From assembly GCA_000310025.1 (NCBI GenBank), contig FN648598.1, positions 62,493 through 126,492 of the forward strand: 64,000 nt of DNA. Direction: 5' to 3'. The position numbers were made by a program, and so were the translations under genes. The notes beneath the pieces are model-generated. The model had not been told where the DNA came from. It saw only the letters and a program-made list of their open reading frames with translations, and ran no database searches. This DNA is from Ectocarpus siliculosus. Taxonomy: Eukaryota; Sar; Phaeophyceae; Ectocarpales; Ectocarpaceae. Shown here one piece after another: positions 1-13,700 of the stretch (its first letter is position 1; every line of letters begins with the position of its first letter).

Positions 1-382
1 TGAGCAGTCTTGGCGCCAAATGTTCCAGACCTCTTCTGTGAGACGGCGAATACAGACAGTCCCGCCTTCACAAATACGTTGCTCTGTCGCTCACTAGATA
101 CTCTTTCAAGGACGGCATTGCACACGCTCAACCTGGGACTATCCCCCCCTGCGACGGTACATACTCACTGCAATGTTCCGGAACCTTTTCGTTCTAGGCG
201 AAGCAAGCGATAGATGCCTAGACGCAAAACCGCACGAACCTACACAAACTCTGCGTAGCGCAGTCTAGCGGTACGGCAGCAGTGTCCCCGACCGTACCGA
301 ACCTGTAGTTGATGCGGCGCAAACACTTGGCGCAAAACACGGCACAAAAACAAGAACACGCTCATACGCACGGCCTCCTTAC

Positions 383-3300
383 TTCAGGACTCGCAGCCTC
401 GCCCTCGCCCTCGCCCTCGTCCTGATCCTCTTCGTCTTCCTCCGGCGGGGCGGGCTCCATGCCCTTGAAAACGCGAATGTCGTCGAGGACTTTCTTGCTC
501 GACAGGTACACGTTTCCGGCCAGCGTTCCGTGGAAACCCGTGCCCACCTTTCATGTTACCGTACGGTACGGTATCCGATGGATACGTAAGTGCACAACCA
601 AGCGAGCGGGTTCGTTTGGTGTCAAATCGGGAGTGTGGGAACAGCAGGTCTGTAAAAAAAGGTCTCGCGTAGCAACCGTGCGGGCCGGCAGAGTTTCAGA
701 TATGCTACTTTAACACTTTCGTATCATCAGGCGTTAGCGCAACGCCTGTCGTTTTTATCGAACACACGGCTTGCAACGGCGTTGCGAGCCTGAGGCTACA
801 GGTGGGTGATCAGTCATCCGCCCCAAACACTCCACTCTGGTCTCAAGCCCCAAACACTCGTGTGGCTGTTATCGTCGCCCCAAGCCTCCATTTCCAACAG
901 AAGCGCCGTGACGTCGAAAACCACCACCGCCTCAATACGGACGGCCCTCTCAGACGCACATGACGACTACCATGACATAGAAATAAGCGACGAGACGTAC
1001 GTCTGCCCCCCCCCCCCCACCGCCCACCTTGTGCACCCTCTTCGTATCGGCATCCCAGACGTAGACATACACCCCGTCGGTCGCAGGGTTACAGCAACCC
1101 CCGCCTGCCGCCGCCGCTCCATCCTTGCGGCCGTTTCCACCACTACCACCAGCGCCTCGCCGGGCACTCGAGGGAGTCGAGCCACTTGTGCCTTCGGCCT
1201 CAGTGTCTAGGCGTGCCGGGAAAGACGCTGTCCAGGTGCCGGGTTTAGGGATCGAAACCTGCACCGCAACATCGGGGTTGGGAGAACACGCACATGGAAA
1301 AAAACTCGAAGACGAAGCCACCAACACGAGAGCGATGATGTTGGAGCCACCCAAAACTCTCGAGCTCGAGGTACAAACAGGTAGTACACCTCATCCCACT
1401 ATCCTACGACACACAGTCCGTATGCATACTCTACGAGCTTTCAGATTCCGCAATGAGGTACGCCACAGGAGCCAACAACACACACTGGAAGAAGCAACAC
1501 AAAAATGGCCGGCACCCGTGCTGCCTGCTGCGGCGCAACGGATCAACGAAAGAGGCCTCGCCCGGCTGCCTACTCCGGCAGAGAAAATCAAGCCCCACCT
1601 TGGGAGGCGTGGAGTGGTTCCTGAGTTGCTCCAGGGGCCCGCTAGCGGAAGGGGGAAGTGCCGGCACGTCCAGTTCCAGCAAGAGCATGGCCACCCGGAC
1701 CACGTCCGACACGGATCCCGTCGCAACCCCGAGAGACAGGAGCAACGCCACAGCCTACCCGGACCGATTGAGCCGTGGGGGGTTACGCGAACCGCCGAAG
1801 GGGGACGGGAAGAGGGGGAGGGGCGAGGGAGGGGGGGGGTACGCCAAACGTTTTACTTTGCTGCGTAACGGATCAAGGCTACTCTGAACAGGGGGTGGGT
1901 GTGCGTAGTCGAGCATAGAAAAGAGCAACGAGGCCATTCACGCTGTGTACCATGGTTTCAGAGAAACAGCTTGGTATCATACAGGTTAATGTTGAAGCAA
2001 AAGAGCACACGCGTTGAAAAGAACGGCACACATTGATCTTGAGTACAAGACCGCAGCAGAGAGCGCGACGTGTTTTCTTGCTGCCCAGGTGAGACACGAA
2101 GCTGCGAAATACATGTTTCGTGCGTGCCACCGCAGGAAAAACGTTGAAAGTACCCAACCGCAGTGGTAAATATCGCCGCAATCTCACCCGAAGTTGTAGT
2201 ATGATTAAACAAGTACCCCGGATCTCACACACGATCACCGTGACAGGCGGCAGGTGACGCTGTCAAACAAGGAGAATGTGCTTGGACAAAAAAATTAGGG
2301 TTCTGAAACGATAGTGGCATGGTTGCAACGTCGGGCGTACTCAGTCCTCTTCGCGTTCGGTCCGGATCTGAAAGTGATTTTGAGAGTTGGGCTAGAGTAT
2401 GCTATACCTGTGTTCTCTCGTCCTTGGACGATCCGCTCTCGACAGTCGCCACCCTCTCGGCCACCTCACGTACTTGAGTCAAAGTCTCGAGGTACGCCGA
2501 GGAGGACCCGACCTGCAACGGGTCAAAGCACCAAACACAAACAAGGCGTAAGCGTCAACGTTTGGACCCAACCTCCACATGTCCTCCCCCAAAAAAATAT
2601 ATATATGCTTCTACAAGTGACAGCTTGAGAAAAAAAATATGTAGAGTGAATATTTCGGTGGAAACGGATGCACATACTGGTGATGGCAAGGTGAAAAAAC
2701 ATGGAAACCTGCCCGAGGTCACTTGGCAATGACAACGGAGAAAATACGTGCTCGCAAGAACACAACACAAACCCGATAGTTGTACAATCACGCATGAACG
2801 GCGAAGAGCGTCCATTCCAGAGCCACTTGTACCTGTCCCAGAGCGAAAGGTGCGGATGCCTGAAAGAGATCCATGAGGGTTTGCGCCATGCTCGCGAACA
2901 GCCCTGGGACCGTGGCGCGAAGAGCCCCCATGAGCGTGAGCGACATGCGCATCGAAGCTGAGGTCAGGATTGCGGCTGGGTCCGACTCTCCCCGTCCCTG
3001 TAGAGGTGGAAAAGACAACAACGCACACACAGATACGCCAATTTTGTGTGTTAACTCGAGGTGCGGCTGAGCGAGCGATGCCGACACTATAATAGTTAGT
3101 TTGCACACCGCACCAGAATCCGCAGGCGTTGGAGAAAACTGCACTATAATACAACTACTTTTCTTCCTCGCCCGTCGAAAGGAAGACAAGCGATTGGGCT
3201 GGGTGCTGCACCCACCCACCTACCTCTTCGTTAGAAGAGGGAGGGAGAGCGAACGCCGATGAAGCAGCCAACGCTCCGGCGCCTCCCTTGCCACCCGCCT

Positions 3301-4493
3301 CCGCCTTCATCCTTCTCATCGTACGGAATGCTTGCCGCATGAGAGCCACATGTATGCGCTACATGCGAGAGCGAGTGCATGAGAGGGAGCGTTGGGGGGG
3401 AGGGGGGGTTGAGCTGGCAATAGACCGATAAAAGCCAAACACTGAATAAGGCCAGGCATGGCACGAGACGTGTGGGGCAGGTATTCAGTACATCCAACTC
3501 CCGCTCCCAAGCGTATTACAAGTCTGGTTGCACCCGTCGCCAGAAACGAACGCATTCGCAATCTCTGGAGTCGCACCTCACAACGATGGTACTTGTATCA
3601 CACAACCACACACGCACATTTCGAAAGCGTCATCCGTTTGTAGCCGCACTAAGACTGAGGTAATTTCATTGGTCACCGGTTATAGCGCGGCGAATGCTAA
3701 CAGTAAAGACACTCCCGCGCACGCGCACACCTGAAACAATCTTGATCGCATCCGGGTCGCCGTGGAATGCGTCGAGGCTCGCAAGTAGCTCTCTCCCAGC
3801 AGGGGCGGGAAGTCCTCCACGCTCGTGCCCTCGCCGTTGCCCGTGTCTGCTCCCGCTGTTCCGTTAGGCAAGTCTTGCTGCGGTCTAAGCAGTTGCAGCA
3901 TGCGTCGAACGGCGTCTTGGCCGTGCAAGCCACCTACTCCGACGTCGGCCTCCGCTGACAGTCCGGGGGAGCCGTCATTTCCCTGGACCTTAAAGGGGGA
4001 GTACGGTGAGCGAGTGGCAGGATCGGAGGAGGACTATGAACAACAGAGGTCTCGGCAAAGGGCTCGATATGACTGTTCGTGAGATCAGTGCTCCTCAGCT
4101 ATGGATAAGCTCTCCTCCTCTATATCCCCCTCTGCCCTTACAGGGATGGCATCGGGGAAGTGGCCTCGACTGCCTTGGGTGGCGCAACTGTTTCATCTGC
4201 ACCTAACGTCCGCAATGGAAGGCGTCTGTAAGGTGAAAACACAATGTTCTTTTGCCACGGCCTGTCGAAAGCACGATGTGAGCTCTCCTACAGCCCATTT
4301 CCCTCCACCACTTGCCCACAACACTGCACCTGAAAGATGTCATACTACCGTACTCCGAAACCTAGGCTGGCCTGACGGTAGGCACCTGTTGACACCTCCC
4401 TCTTACCGGAAGCATCTCAGTCCCTTCATAGGGCGGAAGGCTGGTATACTCCTCTTCCAAGAAGTCGTCGTTGAACAGCATCGACCCTTTTAC
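383..4493 (-). CDS. Large multi-exon protein, family uncertain (giant HECT/ZZ-type scaffold suspected), partial
   Basis: Eight exons are supported on the minus strand, in transcription order 4493-4407, 4033-3731, 3358-3224, 2997-2833, 2512-2408, 1754-1599, 1258-1028 and 547-383. Each is bounded by AG/GT, each is a multiple of three, and all are open in one frame (449 codons). The product has Leu/Ala-rich helical stretches such as SVSDVVRVAMLLLELDVPAL and LFASMAQTLMDLF. Joining the last two exons gives VYVYVWDADTKRVHKVGTGF followed by HGTLAGNVY, a propeller-like 'IGTG..GT..GHVY' pattern I associate with very large ubiquitin-ligase scaffolds (HECTD4/MYCBP2 type). An acidic DEEDQDEGEGEGE run follows. 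The gene continues beyond the left edge, and its 5' end was not found. The exons are solid; the family is a guess. Confidence 0.6.
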
Positions 4494-6334
4494 CTGTCAC
4501 AGCGATTTAGCAAGGCGGTCACTCGAAAAGTTAAAACAGCAGGTGTGTGTAGGGATGAGCAGCTGGTCTACCGCACATGAGCGATTGCCCTGCGAATTAA
4601 AAAAAAAAACAGAAGACACCTTCTTGCTTTGCGACATTCCAAAAAGCAACCAATATCCCCCCGGCGACTACATAAAACAGAGGTACCTCTACCACCCCGC
4701 CTAGCAGGGAAAATACATGCTGGCGCGTGGACAACGCAGATAAATCTTCCGAACCCCTGGTACCAGGGGAAAATGATAATGTTCAATTGAGAGCAGGACG
4801 AGGGGTGCTTACCAACCCAAACAACCCGACACAAAGCTCTCCATTGGTAAGCGCTAGGTCACCTACTGTACGTGGGAAGCCAAGCCGCGGCGCAAGAGGG
4901 GGTTTGAGCTAGGTTGCTGTACGTGCAAGCCTAAGGGGTAAGGGCTAAGTCATCGTATGTAAGGCTAAGCTGCGGCGCAATAGTGGTGAAAACTACCAGT
5001 AGGTTGCTGTACACGAACTGCGATTTTCTGAGAAATCATATTCCGACAAGGAGACCACGACTTTTTCGGCCTACAGTAGTAGTCGGGAACACTAATACAA
5101 GGCAGAGGTGCGCCATGCCACAGCCGTACGTACGTAAGCACGGCGTGTGTTTTTCCTCGGACGGATTGGATCAGAAAGGCCTTTCGCATCGCTCTCCCCC
5201 CGTCGTTCTGTATTGATACGCATGTTTGGGGCATTTCCGCTTCTTCGTTCTGGTGTAGAACAGCATTGGCGTGACATTCCTGGTCTTCAGGGACGGACTA
5301 CTGCTGTACTGTACTTTACGTACCTCGTTCTCACGATGATGCGTCTACGTGTGCACCCAGCGTGTTGCTTGTACAAGCCTGCTGGTACTGCTGTCGCGCT
5401 AACTTGTCCATGTATTGTACCGTGGTCCCCTGCTGCTGCTATTGTATGGGTTTCTCTGTTTTATTCTAGATCATCGAGGCATCTGCGGTTGACTTCGTGC
5501 TGTGCCCCGCGGCCGTTCCCCGTATGCATACAATACAATACAGGAACAGTTATGCGTCGCTCAGGTTTAAATAAATCAAACGTAACGTACAGGCACTTGG
5601 TGCATCGCTGTGCACTCACCAGATGGGTATGGCGCATCAGACAGTGAAGGCTCTGCCGAAAACAAACAAACTTCTGTGAGGTGTGTATACCTTCAAACAA
5701 ACTCTCTCCGCAACTCCGAACTTCAAACACGTTAACCATTATATGTACGGTACCACATCTCCGTACACCTATTCGACGATCATGTCGCAAGCAAGGTCGG
5801 TCCTTCGACAGTTCAAACGCCCGCCGACTTCATTTAAAAAAAAAACACAACGCGCTGTACCAGACACAAACCTTAACCATGCAGCGAGCACTGCCGCCGC
5901 TCTACGCACATTTGTCACGTCACCTCGTCGGTTGTTGACCATGGTCAGTGCATAGGTACTGCTGTAGGCTCCACGAAAAATGGCCAGGTGTTGCTTGAAA
6001 AGCTCTATGCACACAATTTATTTGCTCAAGTCTTTACTTGTAGAGTTCTCACCGAAAGCCATTTCAAGTCTTCTTCCACCACATCAGCGTCATCGATTGC
6101 CACGCTGCCGGCATGCTCAAGCACATTGCCCATGCTTTTGCTGTGTTTCTCTTACTCTCTCCTCTCTCGTTCGTTCTCGTTCTCGCCAACCTGCTCACTG
6201 CTCACGCTCGCAAGCGTACGAGCAACACTTCAAGCGCGAAGAGCAACAAACGCGCCTGACACAAGTGTTGGGGCCAAAATGCCGAGCTGACGATTCTAAA
6301 GAATCCCCCAGCTCCAGTCGAGCTTCGCGTAAAC
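4494..6334. other. Stretch without a supported gene
   Basis: About 1.8 kb between the first recognised exon of the minus-strand gene and the first PPR gene. Short open frames exist on both strands but none has splice-bounded or conserved content. Upstream exons or the promoter of the minus-strand gene may lie here. The only structured element seen is the imperfect duplication at 4851-5015. Confidence 0.5.
4851..5015. repeat. Imperfect tandem duplication, ~75-90 bp unit
   Basis: Two related units, 4851-4925 and 4942-5015. Both contain a GCTAGGTCA/GCTAAGTCA start, a GC[CT]GCGGCGCAA core and an AGGTTGCTGTAC end. They differ by several substitutions and small indels. No coding or regulatory role is visible. 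Confidence 0.5.
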
Positions 6335-9300
6335 TTGCCAAGGGCACTCGCGCACCCGTTTGCAACAACGAGCGACTGCTGTAGGAAGGAAAGTGCTGTA
6401 AATGCGAGCGCTGGCGAACTCAAACTACCACAATGGTATTTTACGATGGCGTTCTGGTTCTCGCGTGAGTGTGTCCCCTGGGTTCCAAATTTCTCTCTTT
6501 CGCCGCACAACAGCAGGGGGCATCACTACAAGTGCTGCTCCGCGCACTGCTGTCCAGCCTACCGCCCTGTTCCGCTCAGCGCGGCAGCGGGCATGATGGA
6601 GCCAGCTAGCCACTCATGCTTCAGAGTTAATTCTAGGTTCGCACCCTTGTGTTTCATCCCTATAACGCACAGAGGTCGCCCACGACCAAACGAGCCTTGG
6701 CGGTTATCAAGGCGGAAGCACCGGCTTGGATGTTCTGCTGCCGGCGCACGAACAGCAGCAGAGGGAGATCATGATGCCCATGGTGGTGTTGGTGTTGGCA
6801 ATGATGGTGGTGGTATTGGTGGTGGTCACGAGCAGGCTGCAGCAAGGTCGCCGGCCCCAGTCCAAGGGTGGACTGCAAGAAAGGGCAATGAGTCCCTCAA
6901 CATCAAGGAGATGAACGTAAGTGCGCATGTTGGTCGCAGGACCAGACTGTTGGTACAGACAACGCATGCAAGATGACAGCAGCAGAGGCCACGCAGCTGA
7001 GTGCGAGCACATCGATGTTTTTCAGTCAGCAACGTAAATTGCCAAGGCTCCGCCGTAGGATGTGAAAAGCCTGCCCGTGTGCTCGCGTGGCATTAGTGTT
7101 TTCGCACAATATGTAGCAAGCTGCTGTCTGTTGCTGCGTGCCATGTTGGTGATGATGTCATCAAGATTGCGGATGATCTCGAGCAACCATCGTAATTTTA
7201 TGGATGTTCACCGATGCATATCATACTCCAAGGAGAATGCCATTGGAAATGCTGCCGGACGTCACCTCCAGACTACAGAGACAACAGCAGGTCAAGAGAA
7301 GGATATGTAGCTCCACCGTCACCATGCAGGCGGGATGAACAAACCCATTTGCATGTAAGCTTGCGGTAAAACTAGGAGTCGTCGGGGCTCACCATGTCGT
7401 TCGTGGCGATTGCCTAGACTGTGCATACTATTTTCTCATGAAGCCTTGCAGCAGCTCTTGTTCGATTCAGACGCACACAAGCTGAGTGCCGCGACTCGGA
7501 GTATGCCTACCGCCATCTACGTCAAGAAAAATGGCTCCCTTTGACGGCATCTGGTTGCTTTGCCCCTGGCCGGCTTTCGAAACAGCAGTTCAGGAGAAAG
7601 ATTCGCGTAAGAAAAGTATCGAAAAGAATCGCGCGGACGACGAGGCACAACTCCTTCATCAGCACTGCCAAGGTGCGGGGGGCGCGTGGTCAGTGGCGTG
7701 AGGTTCTAAGGCTGCTCGACAAAATGGCCGAGGACGGCATTCCTCTCAACAGCTATGCCTACAACAGCGCTCTGAGCTCGATCGCCAAGTCCGGACGGTG
7801 AGTAAAACATGCACATCTGTTGAGGGGGAGAGAGTCAATAAGTTTGGCAACCTCATGATTCAATGTTTGAAACGGTTCCGACGCTAATTTTCCACGGAGG
7901 TTGTTCCAGCAGTTGGTTGCGCAGAAAGTGTGTTAAAACGAGCTGCTTCTCTCCAGCGGTCGCCATCCTGGGGCATTGTTATCAAGTTGGGCTGGTGTCT
8001 TGTTCCCGACTTCCCTATTCGCGACGCCTGACCCCTTGCCGACAGAGTTTTAAAACCTGTAAAAAATTCTCCCTCAACATGCATGCGTGCCTTACCCGAT
8101 CTATGCCAATGGTTGTGGTGGCACAGATGGCGCGAAGCGTTGGCATTGCGAGACCGGATGCTGTCCGAAGGAGTCAGACTTGACGGCTACACTTTCAGCG
8201 CGCTGATCGAGGCCTGTTCCAAGGGGGGAAATGTGAGCGATGGGTTTTCTTGTCTGAAAGCGTAAACCACCCAAAGGGCGAAAGTGGCTCGATTGCTGAG
8301 ATTACTTCAATACAGCGTAGGAAGGACCGCGTGTTGGGTTGTGACAGTTTCTTTATTCCGAGGCTAAGCACTGCGCCGGTGTTGTGATTCTCCTTAGCGC
8401 CATTTTTTCCGCGCACGCTGCTTTCTGGACGGAGGGTGGCAAAAGTTCAACGACCATGTCGATCTCCGTCCAACAGCCTCTCTCCTCCCATCGCTCAAAT
8501 AGGTAGCGAAGGGCGTGGAACTCCTGCGGGAAATGGTCGATGCGGGCGTTGCAAGAGATTGCTTCTCCTACAACGCGGCGCTACATGGGTGAGACGAGAA
8601 TACCGGAATCGGAGTAAAGACTGGTGCAAGCAAACCGCGCTTCACATTCACGAAGCTGACAGCGATAGTACCGTGTGGCCATGTGAAATGAACCGGTATG
8701 ATCCTGGTGGACGGATGTACCTGCCTGGTACATGGTAGGTGGTACCCGAGTGTTTCAGTCGACATCTCCGATGGAACGGCAAAGGTTTAGGGTCGCTCCT
8801 AGTAGACGTGGATCGCCGAACATGTTTCTCATCGATGAATCCGTAGGGTTTCCATTGAATGACCTCCGCCGCTCCGCCGTCCGTGGCTGAATTGCCCATG
8901 CGTGGTTAAACCGGCCAGGTTCGTCCGAAACGGCGACTCGAAAAACGCGTTGCTTATGCTCGAAGATATGGTTGCGGATGGCGTGCGGCCAGATGCCATC
9001 ACCTACGGCACGTTGCTCGCATGTGTGAGTGAGTAGATCCTGGTGTTTCAAGCATCGGAATGTGTTCTGGGTGATTGATTGCGGGTGCCTGCTGATTTGA
9101 GCTAGCGACTGACATTCTGCTTCTGACGCTTGAACGTGAGTTCGGATGTAGTCGCAATCGCACGAACTGGGATTTGTGTTCATGTTATTCCCAAGCGGCG
9201 GACAAGAGTTCGTTCGTGGCTACAATTCGATTTTTTTCGACCTGGAGATTGACAAAAGAAAGAGATCGCTGAATTTTTCTCGCGACAACAATTGAACTTA

Positions 9301-10216
9301 AGCACCTCAGAAGGAACATGGAGCAAGCAACTCCCGTGCGCAAGGAGTAAAATGATGTCCAGCAACACACGAGATGGCAACACCCGCACACGATTGCATC
9401 GTGGTCCGCGCCGATAACTTGTCATTTTCCATTTTTCGAACCTAAACGTGGCGTCCTGATTGTGCTATTTTGCCGTGTACTTGTGACGTTGCCATTACGG
9501 ATCCGGTGGTTGTCGGAGGTCGTGTGCATTTCATGTTGCTCTGAACCTCGCCGTTCTGTCGCAGTGTGGGAACTCAGGAGAATGGAAGCTCTGCATGAGC
9601 CTCATGGACCGCATGCGATCGGAGGGGATCACCCCCAACGCTTACAGCTTCAGTCCCCTCATCAAGGCTTGCGGCAAGGTACGTTGCGAACGCAGACTTG
9701 TCCTTTTCATGCGTGGTCTTTGTGACGGAGGCGAGACGGATGCCAACACACACATCGAAACAACGGCGGACGTGATGGGGAAGTTGCGAGAGGGACACCT
9801 GTTTATCGCCCGTGCCTCAACCAACAGACGAGACGAAACACCTTTCGACTTGGGTTCTTCATGTTTCAGCAGGAGAAGCTGGCACTCGCTCTTGTACCCT
9901 CCACGATGCTGTTTTGTGAATGACGTCGTCTTTGAGCTTTGAGGCCTTTCCTTGCCTTGTTCTGTAGCAACGTGGGAAAAGCATTGAGGCGATGTTCTGT
10001 GTCACGCACGGGGCTATTCTCGCTTCACCAAGACACGAGGACATTGCATGAAGAGTCAGGAATGACGAGTTGCGCTCGATCATTTCACACGGATTACGAG
10101 CACAGGGCATTCCGCACGCGCAGATGCTTCGACGTATCATGCAATTGAACACACCGACCGGGCCGGCCTGCGCCAAAGAGTACGGCATCACAGCGGCGGC
10201 TGCCTACTACAAGTAG
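6335..10216 (+). CDS. Pentatricopeptide repeat (PPR) protein A
   Basis: PPR proteins bind organellar RNA. Supported exons: 6335-6916 (N-terminal, Gly/His-rich, donor GTAAGT), one ending at 7797, then 8127-8232, 8503-8588, 8919-9024, 9565-9678, 9968-9993 and 10060-10216. Most introns fall at equivalent points of the 35-residue repeat. Spliced repeats include WREVLRLLDKMAEDGIPLNS, WREALALRDRMLSEGVRLDG, KNALLMLEDMVADGVRPDAI and WKLCMSLMDRMRSEGITPNA. The frame closes across each junction, for example CG|A TGG gives R-W. The last exon ends GITAAAAYYK followed by TAG. The start is uncertain: ATG at 6335 or 6446, the latter beginning MAFWFSRECVPW, could be a transit peptide. The stretch 6917-7650 probably holds one or two exons I could not fix. 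The weak donor at 9994 is tentative. Confidence 0.75.
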
Positions 10217-10759
10217 ACCTTGTGTTTTCAAAATAATACGCGCACGGCATTGACGGAAGAAAGGTGACCGTGCGCCCCCCCCCGCGTTCGGGCCCCCTCG
10301 AGGCTGCCACCCGCGTTGACGGACCCCGCGAAAGGGTCCATGGGGAGACGTACTTGTTGTACATCTATTTCGAGAGCGGCCTAGACTATGTACACCACCC
10401 GAAAAAGTCCTTCTCTAAAAGCCACGTGTGTTTGCTGTAGACTACTACTACATCGATCTACATATCCCCTGTGTTCCTCCACAGGGGAAGTACAGTAGAC
10501 TAATGTACATGTCGCCTAATGTGTGCAAAGACTCTTGGATTCCTTCTGCAAACGTACCATCTACATGCCCTCGTACTACCGTAGACTATTATTCATATGT
10601 GTTCCTGCACGTTCTCTGAACTAGATTGTGAGGCCTTCTGGAATACCCAACCGGGCTTCTTTTCGCCTCCGCCGCATTGCCTGTCTCGCCCACGTGCGCC
10701 AATTGGAAACTTTCTGCCGTCATTCCATCGCCCGCACCAAACTGGTTGTTGTGGTGCAG
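10217..10759 (+). other. Spacer between two PPR genes
   Basis: The stop of PPR gene A lies at 10216 and the first certain exon of PPR gene B at 10760. The stretch has a C-run near 10269-10280 and TA-rich segments but no recognisable exon. The promoter, 5' UTR and first coding exon of gene B should be here. I could not place its start codon. Confidence 0.4.
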
Positions 10760-13700
10760 GAGGGACGCTGGGCGCTGGCAGTGAAGACCCTTGAGGACAT
10801 GGAGGCGTCGGGGCCTACACCGAACGAACACAACTGGCTGATGGCCATCGGCGCGTGAGTTGTCACCTTGGGAAAGAGGTCGCTATTCCGTGAGCTCCAA
10901 ATGTCTTCTCCCTGCCTCGTTGTACTCACTCGTTCCCCTCCCCTGTGGAGTGCAGCACTTCTGAGACAAGCTCTTCGGTGACTTGCTCCCAGCGCTGGAA
11001 TGCGATGGTGTCGAAGCAACTGCTGTTGCAGGCGACGGCGGAACAGCAGCGGGGTAGTTTCTCACTTGTAGTGAAGTTATTGTGCATTCGACAAAGAACA
11101 ATATCATTTGCCGACCGTGGGTGCCGTCCATTTCATTCGCGTCCGCCTGTAATATGCGGAAAGTATTTACGCAAATTTGTTTTGCGTGGCCGAAACTCCG
11201 GCCTTTGCCCTTTTGCTCAGTGGTGGAGCCTTTGAAACCCGAGTACTCCGCGGCAGGAAAATTGAGGTTCTTTCGTTTCACCACCGCGCTTCATAACAAC
11301 GCTGCCCATTTGTACAGCTGCGGGAACGCCGGACAGTGGGAGGAGGCTCTACGTCTGATCGACAAGCTGGAGGCCTTGGCGCTGGGGGGGGAGGGCGTGC
11401 CGATGTCGACCACCATGTACAATTTTGGGATTGACGCGGTGAGTGTGTATGTATATGATGTATCGTGCCATTGGCCCCCGAGGAGTAGGCCAGAGAGGTC
11501 AACAGGTTTCAATGCTCTTGGCTACGATTGGCTAGAGAAAGGCTATTCGGAGACCATTCCATCCCTAGGGCGTCAGCGTGTTTGCATGTTGTATACTAGG
11601 GCGGTGTGAAGCCATGAGTGAGTAACGCCAGCGCTAGAATAGCACCTTGCGACAAGCGGTGTTCTCCTCTCGCCGCGAGATGTCCATCGAGATGGCATGA
11701 CTATCGCGCAGAGCTTGCCGCGGCATCAATGCTACCACAAACCCACGCTTATGCATGGCCAGTGCATACGTGATACCCCCCTCTTTCTTGTTTTTGTCGT
11801 GTCGTCGTCAATAAACCAACCTGTCGATCCATCGATCAATGGATCAGTGCGCCAGAGCCGGGAGATGGGACCAGGGCGTGGCGCTCCTAGAGAGGATGAA
11901 GAGCAACCCAGCGACGCCGCCCGACGCGCAAACGTACTCTTACCTCATCGACGCCTGCGCCAAGGATGCCAACTTGGAGGATGCCCTGGCGTACCTCACG
12001 GAGATGAGAGCTGTTGGACTGGCGTGAGTATGCTCACTCCTCATGTTGTCTGTGATGGTCGTGCCCACTCGTATGCTACTGTAGTTTCTCTTCAGTCTCT
12101 TGAGATACAAAATGGGGTCAAAGGGAGAAATACATCCCCCCATCTACCTGTTTTTTTCTCGGATGGTAGAGGTTTCAGCAAGTGCGTTCCTCGCAAAGAC
12201 TCGCGCATGGCAACATGTTTAGAGCCTTTCCTGCATACCATGTTTTGGACGCCCTCGTTGATTGGTGTGTTGCCAAAGCTAGCCCGCTCGTGGAGCTCTC
12301 CCTTAGGTCCGCTACGATGGTGGAACAATTTCCGCTGTTCTGCCTGGTCTTACCCCCCCCCGCATCACCCAGGCCCACATTTTTCGCCTATATTTCTGCG
12401 ATGAGCGCGATAAAGGTAGCTGGACAGTGGAAAGAAGCTCTTAGCCTGCTGGACGAGATGGCCAAGGGCAGGCTTATTTCAGACGTGTTTAGGTAAGGGT
12501 GGGTCGTCACTTGCCGCTCGTATTCCGTGCGCGGAAGATAACTCGTGAGGCGGTTCGTCAGGCTGGATGCTGCTGCTATTGCTGGTTCTGCCTGCGTCTT
12601 TGGAGCAGCAAAGCAGCACCGCCGTGTTTTCTTGGGGTGCCGCCTTGCCTTCGACGGGTGGGGTCTATCGAACGTTTATCGAAGGGTGTGTCAACTCTCT
12701 TCCCCAACATTTTTTGGGGAATTTGACCGAACTCAGCATCGTTGACAGTCCTAACGTAGCCCCGCACGCTGTGGCGATGACACATCAGTGCGCCTGGCGT
12801 GTTTTTGGGCCGAGTCAAGCAAGCTACGCTCAAATGGTGTTGTGTCGAGAACCCTCCGATGCCGTTTCTTGCCATAACAAGACCCTCCCACCGACTTTTC
12901 TTGTACGACCCTCTGCTTCTTGAAAGTAGGTGAAGAAAGGGCGGTGTTGAGTTGTATGGCATCCGTTTCTCATATTTGCGTTGAAGCATCGTTTTGTTCT
13001 TTGTATCCTGCTTTCGCCCCTTCAGCTTCTACAATGTGGTGGACGCGTACGGCAAGGACGGTCAGCTAGCGCGCACGCTGGTCCAGACCAGTGCCAATCC
13101 AACGGAGATCGCCGCAGATTCCGAAAACGAGGTGAATCTTAATCCTTGCGTGCGGGTTGTGTCGTGTCATGATGTTTGTTCGCATCGTTGTCAAATGGGA
13201 GCAAGTATCACTTGTTTCTTACGCGCCATGCTGGGGTTAAAGGATCGTGAGATCACAGTTCGAATTGTAGTCCGTGTCAGCAAGTGCACGCCTTGCGTAG
13301 TGCCCTGCCTACGGATGAGAGTCATTGCACGCACCACAGTAGAGCTTCGGTGCGCCACGTGACCTCGGACACCCTGTGGTTGACGTCGTCGATGCCCAAG
13401 CGACGGAGCATCAGGCACCAGTGTTTCGTGACATGGCCTTGAACGGCCTCAGCGGCTGAAAGGGTGATGCGAATTTGAACAAGACATGTGTGCGCGCCTC
13501 GTAGCAGATGAGATCCGATGCGGATCTGAACGCGTGGCGGGCGGAGGATCCAGACGAACTGGTGAAGCGAATGGAGAACAACGGAGTCGAGCTAGACGTG
13601 ATGAGCTTCAACATCCTCATCGATGCCTGCGCCAGAGTAAGAGCACAACCGTAAATAGTTGTTGGTAGCCGCGTTGTCCGTGTGTTTGCGGGGCGGGATG

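Noticed and set aside
4144-4221. Extra exon of the first minus-strand gene (RLPLRTLGADETVAPP)
   Set aside because: It has plausible AG and GT ends, but its phase does not agree with the neighbouring phase-0 exons.
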